Assembly (NCBI GenBank): GCA_943362175.1
Contig: CALRIU020000006.1
Coordinates: forward strand, 201,522 to 265,521
Reading direction: 5' to 3'
Length of the DNA stretch: 64,000 nucleotides
From: UBA4416 sp943362175
GTDB taxonomy: Bacteria > Bacteroidota > Bacteroidia > B-17B0 > Aurantibacillaceae
The notes beneath the pieces were generated by a model, which saw only the letters and a program-made list of their open reading frames with translations, was not told the DNA's origin and did not search any database. Position 1 is the stretch's first letter. The number at the start of each line of letters is the position of its first letter. A program made the translations under genes and the position numbers. Shown one piece after another: positions 16,896 to 24,564 of the stretch.

Positions 16896-17473
16896 TCCTG
16901 CTTTGTTTTTATGTGCTTTATCCACTGCTCATGCCTTTCAAACTCATCTTTATCCTTTTTGAATTTCACATAGCTGTTGTAAACGCCAGCCTCTAACCAA
17001 ATACAGATAACCTGAGAAGTGTCTGTAAAACGATGCTGTATTCGGCTTACAAAAAAAGTTCCCGTACCATTATTGAAAGCGCGAAGAAATGGAAATTCGA
17101 AATCGTCTCCAACCCTTGGAAGGACCGGAATTTTACCTTTAAAAGAAATAGAGTTTCGCCACCCTTTTATATAGAAGTCGTAAACGACCTCATTGAAGCT
17201 AAAGACAGTTGGATCATTGAACGCCAGATCAAAAATTTCCTGGTGGATTTCCTCCATTTGGCTTTTTATTTTGGAATGCGATAATCCTGTCAACTTTTGA
17301 AGCTCAACACTGCTAAAGTAATGAGGCTCGTCTTCGTTATAATAATCCTTACTTAGCAAAATTGTTAAAAGCAACTCATAAGGCTTTTCCTTCCCGATTA
17401 AAGTTTTGGTTTGTTCCTTCATAGCCTGAATGGCGAAAATGAGTTCCTTAAACGATAAAGTCTCTTCTTTCAT
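16892..17473 (-). CDS. Hypothetical protein at the island edge
   Basis: A 193-residue cytoplasmic protein of unknown family. The N-terminal 100 residues look helical and may hold a helix-turn-helix (FSSVELQKLTGLSHSKIKSQMEEI, about 52-76). The rest has mixed beta character (GKIPVLPRVGDDFEFPFLRAF, TGTFFVSRIQHRF, SQVICIWLEAG), and a basic tail ends KHIKTKQD. There is no signal peptide or membrane span. It is convergent with, and overlaps by 4 bases, the dGTPase 3' end, so it abuts the defence operon without belonging to its transcript. An 18-bp palindrome lies 52 bases upstream. Its role is unknown. Confidence 0.7.
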   Translation of the reverse strand: MKEETLSFKELIFAIQAMKEQTKTLIGKEKPYELLLTILLSKDYYNEDEPHYFSSVELQKLTGLSHSKIKSQMEEIHQEIFDLAFNDPTVFSFNEVVYDFYIKGWRNSISFKGKIPVLPRVGDDFEFPFLRAFNNGTGTFFVSRIQHRFTDTSQVICIWLEAGVYNSYVKFKKDKDEFERHEQWIKHIKTKQD

Positions 17474-17524
17474 GGTTCTAAATTTATTGCCCCGAAAGTA
17501 GTATACCTTAGAATAAGTCCAAAA

Positions 17525-17542
17525 TGACGGTTTAAACCGTCA
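17525..17542. promoter_or_regulatory. Perfect 18-bp palindrome, operator candidate
   Basis: TGACGGTTTAAACCGTCA is a perfect palindrome, followed at once by two more half-site-like copies (ACGGTTTGA, GACGGTT). It lies upstream of the minus-strand gene starting at 17473. The repeated ACGGTT suggests cooperative binding of a dimeric regulator, possibly that gene's own HTH-containing product. Confidence 0.5.
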
Positions 17543-17620
17543 AAACGGTTTGAAGACGGTTCATCCACCCCATTAAAATCGGCTTAAAAGCCTAAATTCT
17601 GCCTTTTAAGCCCTTTTCTG

Positions 17621-17779
17621 CTATTTCAGCTCCAAAGGCTCAATGACCTCTAAAAACTCGAAAATTTTGAGCAAATCCTCGGGATCGAAGTTCGACGACT
17701 TATCCATTGACACCACTGATGAAGCGGAATACTCTAAATTTAATAAGGGTATTCCGCTTTTTATTTGGCTTGAAGTCTT
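17621..17779 (-). pseudogene. Possible gene remnant at the island border
   Basis: The minus-strand frame is open for 52 codons and ends in a plausible acidic helix (FDPEDLLKIFEFLEVIEPLEL), with an ATG at 17707 but no long gene. It could be the 3' remnant of a gene cut at the island junction, or a 28-residue peptide. The hairpin at 17722-17759 lies within it, which argues against coding in the upstream part. Confidence 0.25.
17722..17765 (+). terminator. Strong hairpin, probable terminator
   Basis: AAGCGGAATAC (17722-17732) pairs perfectly with GTATTCCGCTT (17749-17759), with T-rich sequence after it on the plus strand. No plus-strand gene lies directly upstream, so it may be a border or bidirectional structure separating the island from the SDR gene. 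Confidence 0.6.
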
Positions 17780-17809
17780 CTACTGACAGGGTCTCCAAAG
17801 AAAGCTGTA

Positions 17810-18547
17810 TTACCAGGGAATTTCGCCCGTTACCGGATTATTTTCTTCACTAAAAAACTTACCTGTTGGCCCGTCATTATCAATCAACGCATATTTTACA
17901 ATCCGGTTTCCGGCATCTTCTAAGGTTCCTGTTCCCCTGTGCCCGTTGAAATCTGTTTTCGTAAATCCGGGGCAGACAGCATTTACTTTAAACGAAGTGT
18001 TTTTTAATTCATAAGCCAAGACAACGGTGTACATATTCAAGGCGGCTTTTGATGAAAGATAAACAGCCCCTTTGTAATCATAATACTTATAGGCAGGATC
18101 GCTGTGCAAGGTAATTGAGCCCTGACTTGAACTGACATTGACGATTCGCGGCTCCGGAGATTTTTTCAATAAATCAATAAATGCCTGGCTTACCCTCACA
18201 GCACTATAAACATTCGCATCGTAGGTGGCTTTGAATTGATCAATGGTTGCATCCAAAGCTGCTTGCGGGTAACCGCCATAAATACCGGCGTTGTTAATAA
18301 GAATGTCCAACACCTTTGTTTTCCTTCCGATCTCCGTACGTGCTGCTTTTACCGAGTCGTCATTTGTGACGTCTAACTGAATGGCTTCCACATTCTTTAT
18401 CCCTTCGTCCTTTAATTTATTAACGGCTTCTGTACCGTTTTCTAAATTGCGACTGCCAAGGTAGACGTAAATTCCGTTTTTAGCCAGTTGCCTGGCAACT
18501 TCAAAGCCAATGCTTTTATTGGCACCTGTTACTAATGCTGATTTCAT
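17810..18547 (-). CDS. Short-chain dehydrogenase/reductase (SDR family)
   Basis: A 245-residue classical SDR. The Rossmann motif SALVTGANKSIGFEVARQL (TGxxxxxG) is at 4-22. NNAG follows at about 85-88 and the catalytic Ser is in IVNVSSSQGS. The usual Tyr-x-x-x-Lys probably corresponds to LSSKAALNMYT or the YDYKGAVYLSSKAA region, and PG near VCPGFTKTDF is conserved. It should reduce a carbonyl with NAD(P)H; the substrate is unknown. The gene lies 68 bases downstream of an AraC-family gene on the same strand, and this regulator-SDR pairing suggests substrate-induced control. Confidence 0.88.
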   Translation of the reverse strand: MKSALVTGANKSIGFEVARQLAKNGIYVYLGSRNLENGTEAVNKLKDEGIKNVEAIQLDVTNDDSVKAARTEIGRKTKVLDILINNAGIYGGYPQAALDATIDQFKATYDANVYSAVRVSQAFIDLLKKSPEPRIVNVSSSQGSITLHSDPAYKYYDYKGAVYLSSKAALNMYTVVLAYELKNTSFKVNAVCPGFTKTDFNGHRGTGTLEDAGNRIVKYALIDNDGPTGKFFSEENNPVTGEIPW

Positions 18548-18615
18548 TTTTTTATTTTTTAAATTAATGAAGCAAAAGTAGATGGCTAAAAAATGGATGA
18601 AATGGACAAATCGTT

Positions 18616-19488
18616 TTATTTACCCGACAAATCCTGACTGTGCATAAACTCACTTACACTTTTGCCGGTGCATTTTTTGAAAAACCTTGAAAAATAGTCG
18701 GGGTCATTAAAGCCCAATTCATAGGCTAACTCTTTTACTGAAAGATTGGAATAACGCAGTTTTTTCCGGGCTTCGATAATCAAACGGTTCGTAACATAAT
18801 CTTTTGGCGATATGCCTGAATGGTCTTTTACAAGCCGGTACAAACTGTTTGGTGTTAACGCCAGCTTTTCCGCAATGGTGTTCATAGACGGTTGCTCTGT
18901 CAGGTGCGTCTCCACTACCAATTTGAACTCCATAAATTTTAGCAGGTTAGCATTTAACCCATCCATTGGCTCACTGTTTTTGAAATAAGCGCTGTTCAAT
19001 TCTGATAATAGCAAGTTTAAATAAGCCAATAGTATTTCTGTATCAACCGGCTGCTCATCGGCGTAGAGTATCTGATTTAAAATTTCAAAAACTTTTCTTA
19101 CTCTTTCTTTTGTGACATTATCAAAATTTATCGTTTGTGAGTTTAACGGATTCACTAAAAATGGAAAATGCTGCGGGAGCAATGCCAATGTATTTTCATC
19201 AAACAGCACCTTGAAGTATTTAAGATCAGCTGCTTTGGCGGGCGGCTCAAAAAGTTGATTCGGCATGGCAAACAGCAGTTCTCCATCAGTAAGCGTCATG
19301 TCCTGTAAGTCCAGTTTATAGGTAATAGAGCCACTTACTATAAATACCATAAAATAAGACGTTAACCTGCGGGGCTGTAGCAGTTTTTGCTGGATATCGG
19401 CAGCCGGATAAGGACTGTCGTTTGAGACAATCTTTATTTTCGGTTTGTCATTCTCTAAGTTCCCGGATTTTTTGTTTGCTCCCTTCAT
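18616..19488 (-). CDS. AraC-family transcriptional regulator
   Basis: A 290-residue protein with an N-terminal cupin-like sensor region (about 40-140) and two C-terminal HTH motifs: MNTIAEKLALTPNSLYRLVKDHSG, then the signature VKELAYELGFNDPDYFSRFFKKCTGKSVSEF. It probably activates the adjacent SDR gene, encoded 68 bases downstream in the same direction. The effector is unknown. Confidence 0.9.
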   Translation of the reverse strand: MKGANKKSGNLENDKPKIKIVSNDSPYPAADIQQKLLQPRRLTSYFMVFIVSGSITYKLDLQDMTLTDGELLFAMPNQLFEPPAKAADLKYFKVLFDENTLALLPQHFPFLVNPLNSQTINFDNVTKERVRKVFEILNQILYADEQPVDTEILLAYLNLLLSELNSAYFKNSEPMDGLNANLLKFMEFKLVVETHLTEQPSMNTIAEKLALTPNSLYRLVKDHSGISPKDYVTNRLIIEARKKLRYSNLSVKELAYELGFNDPDYFSRFFKKCTGKSVSEFMHSQDLSGK

Positions 19489-19819
19489 GTTATCTGCTCA
19501 AGTTTGTAGCACGATGCTTTACCACGACCGCTAACATTCCACGTCCTGGTATCAGTAGCAGCAATTTACGAAAAATTTGTTATGAAAATCAGACCTGCAC
19601 AGGCTCCTGATCGCTTTACAAATTCCTGTTTAGCAGATCATGTGAGGTCTTAATGGCGGCTTGTAAAATCCTTAACATTGAGGAGATAAAATCCAGACTT
19701 TTAAGGAGGAGTCAAACTGGTCTCATGGTTAATTTTGCTGTATACAAACCCGGATGTGTTTCAAAAAGGACCATTTCCACCCATTTTATAACTTAATCCA
19801 CTAAAATAAAATTAATCCT
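19489..19819. other. 331-base divergent intergenic region
   Basis: No gene is seen. The region separates the minus-strand AraC gene from plus-strand DUF3892 and should hold promoters for both. It is AT-rich near 19560-19580, with an AAAATTTG close to the -7 consensus. No clear palindrome or RNA was recognised. Confidence 0.5.
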
Positions 19820-20104
19820 ATGGCAATCAGACATCAAATTTTATGCATCAACAAAAATGACAGGAACAGCGCTCATGAAAAAATCTCACACATTGGCGGG
19901 AAAAACGACGACGGAGCTGCGTGGAAAATCACCCAGAAAGAGGCTATAGAAGGGATAGAATCCGGTAAATGGGAGTTCTATGTTTCCGTAAATGGCAAAA
20001 CGGCTACTGTGATCGTCATAGACAGCATTCACGGGAAATACATCCGTACTAAAAAAGACAGCAGCGAAGCAGACAACCTCCTGAGCTTACCGGAATGTGC
20101 TTAA
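19820..20104 (+). CDS. DUF3892 domain protein
   Basis: A 94-residue protein resembling the DUF3892 family: IRHQILCINKNDR at the start, then HEKISHIGG, AWKITQKEAIEGIESGKWEFYV and VIVIDSIHGKYIRTKKDS. The fold is a small alpha/beta domain of unknown function. It is monocistronic, with a bidirectional terminator about 120 bases downstream. Confidence 0.8.
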   Translation: MAIRHQILCINKNDRNSAHEKISHIGGKNDDGAAWKITQKEAIEGIESGKWEFYVSVNGKTATVIVIDSIHGKYIRTKKDSSEADNLLSLPECA

Positions 20105-20222
20105 TAACCCTCTATTGAAGCGTGTGCTTTTTTAAAAGTTCTAAACCGCAACAACATTCAAACACGGGTCAGCGAAACTAAATCCCCCGCAGACTGATTT
20201 GCCCCATGTCTTATCAGTTCTA

Positions 20223-20258
20223 CAAAAGAGCCTCAACATTTCTGTCGAGGCTCTTTTG
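20223..20258. terminator. Bidirectional hairpin terminator
   Basis: CAAAAGAGCCTC pairs perfectly with GAGGCTCTTTTG, with A-run and T-run on the two sides. It serves the convergent DUF3892 gene and the decayed minus-strand gene. Confidence 0.85.
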
Positions 20259-20287
20259 TTTGCCAGTAATGTATTCGGAACCTGCAC

Positions 20288-20750
20288 TCAGCAGATCAGC
20301 AACAGCCTGTGTTGCCCGGGCTTTTCTTTTGGTGCCCGGTGAAGACAAGGCGGCACATCACTTCCCGGATGATCAACCGCCAAGCGCCACAAGTGCCCAA
20401 TACCTAAGCTTATAGGGCGTACATCAGGCATAGCCTGATAGTGCAAATCAAAAAAATGTTCGCTCAGAAAGGATTCAAAGCCTTCCTCCGGCCCACCCTA
20501 TAGTTTTCTGAGCTCATCGCGTATTTCCGGAATCTGTACTTTCTGCATGCCTTGCGGATTTGGTAAGATCCCGCTCGGCGCGCCATAACTCATCCCTGTC
20601 ATAGCGCCTGATGACATTAAGAACCGGCGATGCGCCATGATCCCTCAAGGCTTTCAGATCATCGATAAGAATGTTACGGGCAAGCTGTCCTTCCCCGCTC
20701 AGCTGAAGCTCAAGAAGCTCTTCTTCTTCAATTGTCGCCATATTTTCCAT
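20288..20750 (-). pseudogene. Decayed conserved hypothetical gene (internal deletion and stop)
   Basis: The first part reads in frame as a normal protein (LARNILIDDLKALRDHGASPVLNVIRRYDRD). Sense then continues in another frame from about 20580 as GILPNPQGMQKVQIPEIRDEL, hits a TAG after RKL, and goes on as GPEEGFESFLSEHFFDLHYQ, GIGHLWRLAVDHPGSDVPP and CLHRAPKEKPGQHRLLLIC to a stop at 20288. The two parts look like the ends of one protein whose middle was lost, with a frame change and a nonsense codon in addition. I know this protein type only as a conserved bacterial hypothetical. The only annotated-size intact piece would be the 78-residue N-terminus. Confidence 0.7.
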
Positions 20751-20997
20751 GAGTGCTATCCTTTCAACAATCTCGGGAAAATGCCCCTTAGCTTACGAGG
20801 CCAGCATATGGCATTCACTTCTCCCTGAAAGGGGATAGAAACAAGATCCTGAAAATTGGTGACACAGCGAATTTGATCTCCGGAATGAGCTAAATTCATC
20901 ATACGTACAGCATCATTTATCCCGGAGGTAAATATTGTGCAGGATTGCTTTCAGGAAATGAATTGTTTCCCGGCATTACAATAGTACCGGCACTGTT

Positions 20998-21858
20998 CTA
21001 TGAACCCTCTGAGAAATTCCGAATCTTCAGCTTATCCGGGTTCCGGACATACAGCAATCGGGTGATGGTGGCATCATCTTCCGACTCTACATACTGCATC
21101 GAATCCAGCTCGCCGGTGGAGCGGCGGAAGATCAGCGCGCAGGGAGATCCGTTCACATAGGCTGGCCGATACTCGAAATCTTCCTGACTGTCGGGAAGCG
21201 ACATCACACCATCCAGGAATTTCAATACCTTCTGCAAACCGAACAATGGCTTGAGCGCGGCTGCGCGCTTACCTCCACCGTCGTTGAACAGGCCGATATC
21301 GTTGCGGAGCAATTGGCCGAGAGCGTTCAGATCCCTGCTGTGTAAAGCATACAAAAATGCTTCCGTCAGCTCAAGCCGCCTTGCAGGATCAACCCGGTGT
21401 GAGCCATTGCGTTCCAGCTTTTCATGAGCGCGGTGCAGGAGCTGCCGGCAATGCTCCGCCGAAAACCCGGTGAGCTCTGCGATAGCGCTATACTCTTCCG
21501 AAAAACTTTCCCGGAGGATAAACACGGCGCGCTCGGAAGGATTCAATCGCTCCAGCAGAACCAGCAATCCGTATTCCACGGTTGGTGTTGCGTCGGGCTC
21601 AAAGGTGAGGTAAGGCTCCGGGAGCCAGTGCCCTTTGTAATTTTCCCGTTGCTGCTTCAGCTCGTTCAGCCGGTCGATGCTGCGGTTGAGCACCATCCGC
21701 CCTAAATAGGCTTTCGGCTCTCTCACCTCTTTTACGGATAAGTATTTTTCATACACATCCTGAACGATGTCTTCCGCCTCTTCTACGATTGCCAGCATGT
21801 TATAGGCCATCCCAAAGAGGTACGGGCGAAGGGACAGGATATCTGTGTTGAGCTCCAT
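20998..21858 (-). CDS. ECF41-type RNA polymerase sigma factor with SnoaL-like C-terminus
   Basis: A 286-residue ECF sigma factor. Region 2 is FGMAYNMLAIVEEAEDIVQDVYEKYL, the linker holds WLPEPYL, and region 4 is ERAVFILRESFSEEYSAIAEL...AEHCRQLLHRAHEKL. A SnoaL-like C-terminal domain carries DGGGK and NPDKL. WLPEP, DGGGK and NPDKL are recognised ECF41 marks; in that group the C-terminal domain tunes activity without a classical anti-sigma factor. The partner gene, a carboxymuconolactone decarboxylase, is 63 bases upstream on the same strand, which is the standard ECF41 context. A TGTCACA promoter precedes the pair, so autoregulation is likely. Confidence 0.9.
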   Translation of the reverse strand: MELNTDILSLRPYLFGMAYNMLAIVEEAEDIVQDVYEKYLSVKEVREPKAYLGRMVLNRSIDRLNELKQQRENYKGHWLPEPYLTFEPDATPTVEYGLLVLLERLNPSERAVFILRESFSEEYSAIAELTGFSAEHCRQLLHRAHEKLERNGSHRVDPARRLELTEAFLYALHSRDLNALGQLLRNDIGLFNDGGGKRAAALKPLFGLQKVLKFLDGVMSLPDSQEDFEYRPAYVNGSPCALIFRRSTGELDSMQYVESEDDATITRLLYVRNPDKLKIRNFSEGS

Positions 21859-21921
21859 CGGTAACAGGCGCTAATTTCTGAAAATACTTTCAAAAAATAG
21901 CGCCCGTTAAAAAAATCCGTT

Positions 21922-22488
21922 TTATCCTTTGTCAGCCCGCATCTTTGCGATGTCGCACAACATGTCGGAGTGAATGTTCAAGCCGATGTTGCCGATATTA
22001 TAATAAAACTCGGTGGCCGTGATCCAGATGATCTCGCAGATCGAGCGCTCATCGTAGTATACACCCAGCTTGTTGAACATGGCCTGATCCATCTTGCGGT
22101 CGCGGGCCAGCATGGTGACAAAATCCAGGAGCACTTTCTCTTTTTCGGAGAAATGCTTACTGTCCTGGTAGATGTGCAACTCATCGAACTTCGCCTGGTT
22201 CATGGAGGAGATAATGGTGCGTGAGCGGCCGATGTCGATGCAGAAAAGGCACACATTGATCTCCGCAACTTTCTGACGGACGAGCATGACGGTTTCTGCG
22301 GGCAGCAGCAGCTTTTCATCCAGCTGGCCGATCTTCCCGGAAAAAGAGCCGAAGGCAAGCGGCATCCGGGCGGCCATCACTTTTAAGGGTGTCATCACTT
22401 TCCCGAATTTCTTGCGGGAGTAGGCATAAACTAATTTCCAGAGTAAGCCTTTGGGCTTTTCAACAGGTGCTAAAAAAGGTGTATCCAT
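21922..22488 (-). CDS. Carboxymuconolactone decarboxylase / AhpD-like protein
   Basis: A 188-residue all-helical protein with the AhpD-type CLFC motif in EINVCLFCIDIGRS (about 80-93), the redox pair of alkylhydroperoxidase D-like proteins. It probably takes part in peroxide or redox defence rather than muconolactone metabolism. It is the first gene of a two-gene operon with the ECF41 sigma factor. The upstream TGTCACA / CGGTC promoter elements indicate that the sigma factor controls it. Confidence 0.88.
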   Translation of the reverse strand: MDTPFLAPVEKPKGLLWKLVYAYSRKKFGKVMTPLKVMAARMPLAFGSFSGKIGQLDEKLLLPAETVMLVRQKVAEINVCLFCIDIGRSRTIISSMNQAKFDELHIYQDSKHFSEKEKVLLDFVTMLARDRKMDQAMFNKLGVYYDERSICEIIWITATEFYYNIGNIGLNIHSDMLCDIAKMRADKG

Positions 22489-22513
22489 GATCTTTGATTT
22501 TAATTTATATAAA

Positions 22514-22539
22514 GACCGGACACAGGCTGTTTTGTGACA
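22514..22539 (-). promoter_or_regulatory. ECF41-type promoter
   Basis: On the minus strand TGTCACA (22533-22539) is followed after 14 bases by CGGTC (22514-22518), 26 bases before the ATG at 22488. Known ECF41 targets use TGTCACA at -35 and CGTC at -10 with a spacer near 16, so this is a close match. Confidence 0.65.
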
Positions 22540-22872
22540 AGCTGATTAAAAAAAATAATTCGTTTTGGCGAGATAAACCCTAAGCCACTCGTTTTAAAAC
22601 CGTTAAAAATAAGATCATCAGACCAAGCTTAAGAAGATTTCTGATCATGATTTGATTTTTTTGGCCATAGGCTGGCATCAAGCACTCCATTGCACGCAAC
22701 TTATCGCCTGGGTCAAACCCGCGTGAAGGATAGAACGACAATCCTTTTACGGATGCTGAGCGGAGTCGAAGCGGGAGCAAAAGATGGAAGTGATCGCCTG
22801 ACCGCTTTTCGCGGGCACGCCCAAAAATTTCAGAATAAGTTCCGGAAATCTAAAGGACGCTTCAAAGTAGGT
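22540..22872. other. Non-coding stretch with a dispersed repeat
   Basis: No convincing gene is seen. A minus-strand peptide of 22 codons (MIRNLLKLGLMILFLTVLKRVA, 22580-22648) would form one membrane helix but has no other support. CTGAGCGGAGTCGAAG at 22756-22771 recurs exactly, in reverse complement, at 53657-53672. Confidence 0.45.
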
Positions 22873-24261
22873 TTAATGCCAGAATTTACTTTTGGTATTA
22901 TGCCTTCTGAATTTCCTGACAGAGTTCAGGTTGCTTGTCAGCAGCTTGTTTTGTGAGGTCGAAGGTTGTGAGGCTTTGAAATTAGGCACAGACTTAAAGG
23001 CCATGACCATGTCATAATCCATGGCTGCCTGGCCTTTATCGAAGGCCACATGCCCGGGATCGTTTCTGAACCATAGGTCCCAGTTCTTGCTGCCGGGGGT
23101 ATACACAAAAAAGGTATCTCCCGGAAAAGGGGCAGGCAGAAGAAAGGAATTAAAATTATCCTGCGCCGGGCTATGGCAGCTCATGCAGGACGATAAGGCC
23201 AGGTTTGTATATTTCTGACGGGTGTTGATGTCGAAGGCTTCCTGCACCACAGCGCCATCATTCGGGCCACTGAGGCGGCCGCCCCAGCCTAAGGTTTCCG
23301 TGCTGTAAAAGGGGGCTTTCGGGTTGATCACCGTTTCATACAAAGGAGGGAAAGGAGGCGTGATGGGACTGTTGACTCCGGGATCGTTGCCCCACATGGC
23401 ACCCAGCGGCACCATTTTTTCCCAGGTGGATCCTACAGCGGCCGAATCATACACGAAGGTAGAATAGACCCAGCCTGTTTCAGGAGCTGTTTTGCTGTCT
23501 TTGACGATCACATCCATCTGAAAAAAGCTGACGTTGCGAAGCTGGTATCCCTTTGCCGGATTTTCCTTGGTGGGTACGGTATCGTAGATGGTGAATACCT
23601 GTGCGCCTTTCATCACGGGCCAGTTCGGGTAATTGATGTTTGAAAAAGCGAGCTTCACAATCACACTGCCCTCTTTGAATTGTGCGGCATCATTCACCAG
23701 GTTGACACTCTGACCGGTCTTTCCCCAGATCTGGCCAACGGTATAGGCAGCCGTGGAATCATAAAGCGTAAGCACGTAGCCGGACTCATCTTCTGTTAAT
23801 GACTTAAACATGTTGGCCGGATTTCCATTTCCCTGGTAGGTCCCCAGGATGGCTTCCCTTTCGGCTCCCATCCAGGGCTCATGGAACCAGCCGTTGCCGG
23901 CGGCATTCCAGGTGGCATTGCTGGTAAAGAAAGGCAGTAAATGGGGGGCGATATAGCTTTTCAGGCAATCCATGTAGGCAAATACATTGGCGGAAGAGAT
24001 CTTCTGTCCTTTCAACACCTGCTGCCAGGAAGGATTCTCCACGGTTCTGAGCGTTGTCGGGTAATCGTGGCTCAACACAAAAAGCGGATACCCATATTGA
24101 GAGGCGGAAGGCACTGAGTCGCGGTGATTTTGAAAAGCCCCTTTTGGCGATGAGGCCTCCGCTTTTGCGTCGTCCTCTTTGGCGTTTCGGCTGCAACCGG
24201 AACCAGCAAGCGCTATGACAACCAGGGTTGCCATAGCGGTTGAAAGAAGGGGAGTTCTCAT
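22873..24261 (-). CDS. Secreted lipoprotein with single c-type haem motif
   Basis: I chose the start at 24261 (MRTPLLSTAMATLVVIALAG) because it begins a lipoprotein signal ending LAGSGC; the longer frame adds an unlikely 31-residue tail. The 462-residue protein has one CMSCH haem-binding motif at about residue 360 (LALSSCMSCHSPAQ) and a long beta-rich region rich in Trp and Tyr before it. Known of the motif: covalent c-haem, periplasmic or surface electron transfer. I do not recognise a named enzyme family. It is divergent from the Old Yellow Enzyme cluster. Confidence 0.75.
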   Translation of the reverse strand: MRTPLLSTAMATLVVIALAGSGCSRNAKEDDAKAEASSPKGAFQNHRDSVPSASQYGYPLFVLSHDYPTTLRTVENPSWQQVLKGQKISSANVFAYMDCLKSYIAPHLLPFFTSNATWNAAGNGWFHEPWMGAEREAILGTYQGNGNPANMFKSLTEDESGYVLTLYDSTAAYTVGQIWGKTGQSVNLVNDAAQFKEGSVIVKLAFSNINYPNWPVMKGAQVFTIYDTVPTKENPAKGYQLRNVSFFQMDVIVKDSKTAPETGWVYSTFVYDSAAVGSTWEKMVPLGAMWGNDPGVNSPITPPFPPLYETVINPKAPFYSTETLGWGGRLSGPNDGAVVQEAFDINTRQKYTNLALSSCMSCHSPAQDNFNSFLLPAPFPGDTFFVYTPGSKNWDLWFRNDPGHVAFDKGQAAMDYDMVMAFKSVPNFKASQPSTSQNKLLTSNLNSVRKFRRHNTKSKFWH

Positions 24262-24564
24262 AACGGGCTGGTTTTCGTTTATATAATGTGAACTAATTCC
24301 GATGCTGATACGAATGTATTGCAATAAAAGGCAATAGTCCAGCGGAGGACTCAAAATCGGATAGTTCTACCTGTACAATCAGGTATTTCTATGGGGTATA
24401 AAAGGAGGCAGGCACGTAAGGTTAACAGGTGTTTTTTGCTGAAACCTCTAAAATTTGTTAAGCGGCGGCCTTCCGGACATGATAGCGGCAACTTGTGACT
24501 TAAATCACAGGTCGGATCGGGATAATTCACGGAACTTTGTCCCATCCATTTAAATCATACAGCT
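24262..24564. other. Divergent control region of lipoprotein and OYE cluster
   Basis: This 303-base gap contains the Crp-like site at 24494-24509 and an ACTTTG -7-like element near 24533-24538 for the plus-strand cluster. No gene is seen. Confidence 0.55.
24494..24509. promoter_or_regulatory. Crp/Fnr-family operator TGTGA-N6-TCACA
   Basis: TGTGACTTAAATCACA matches the classical Crp consensus arms perfectly. Its centre is about 63 bases before the OYE start codon and about 40-45 bases before the expected transcription start, the position of a class II activator. A Crp/Fnr-family gene lies at the end of the same cluster (28634-29209). Confidence 0.65.

Noticed and set aside
20206..20415. 69-aa plus-strand ORF
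   Set aside because: Antisense of the decayed gene's conserved C-terminal part and spans the terminator hairpin.
22580..22780. 66-aa minus-strand ORF
   Set aside because: It reads through a dispersed repeat and has no family-like features. Only the last 22 residues look like a peptide, without support.
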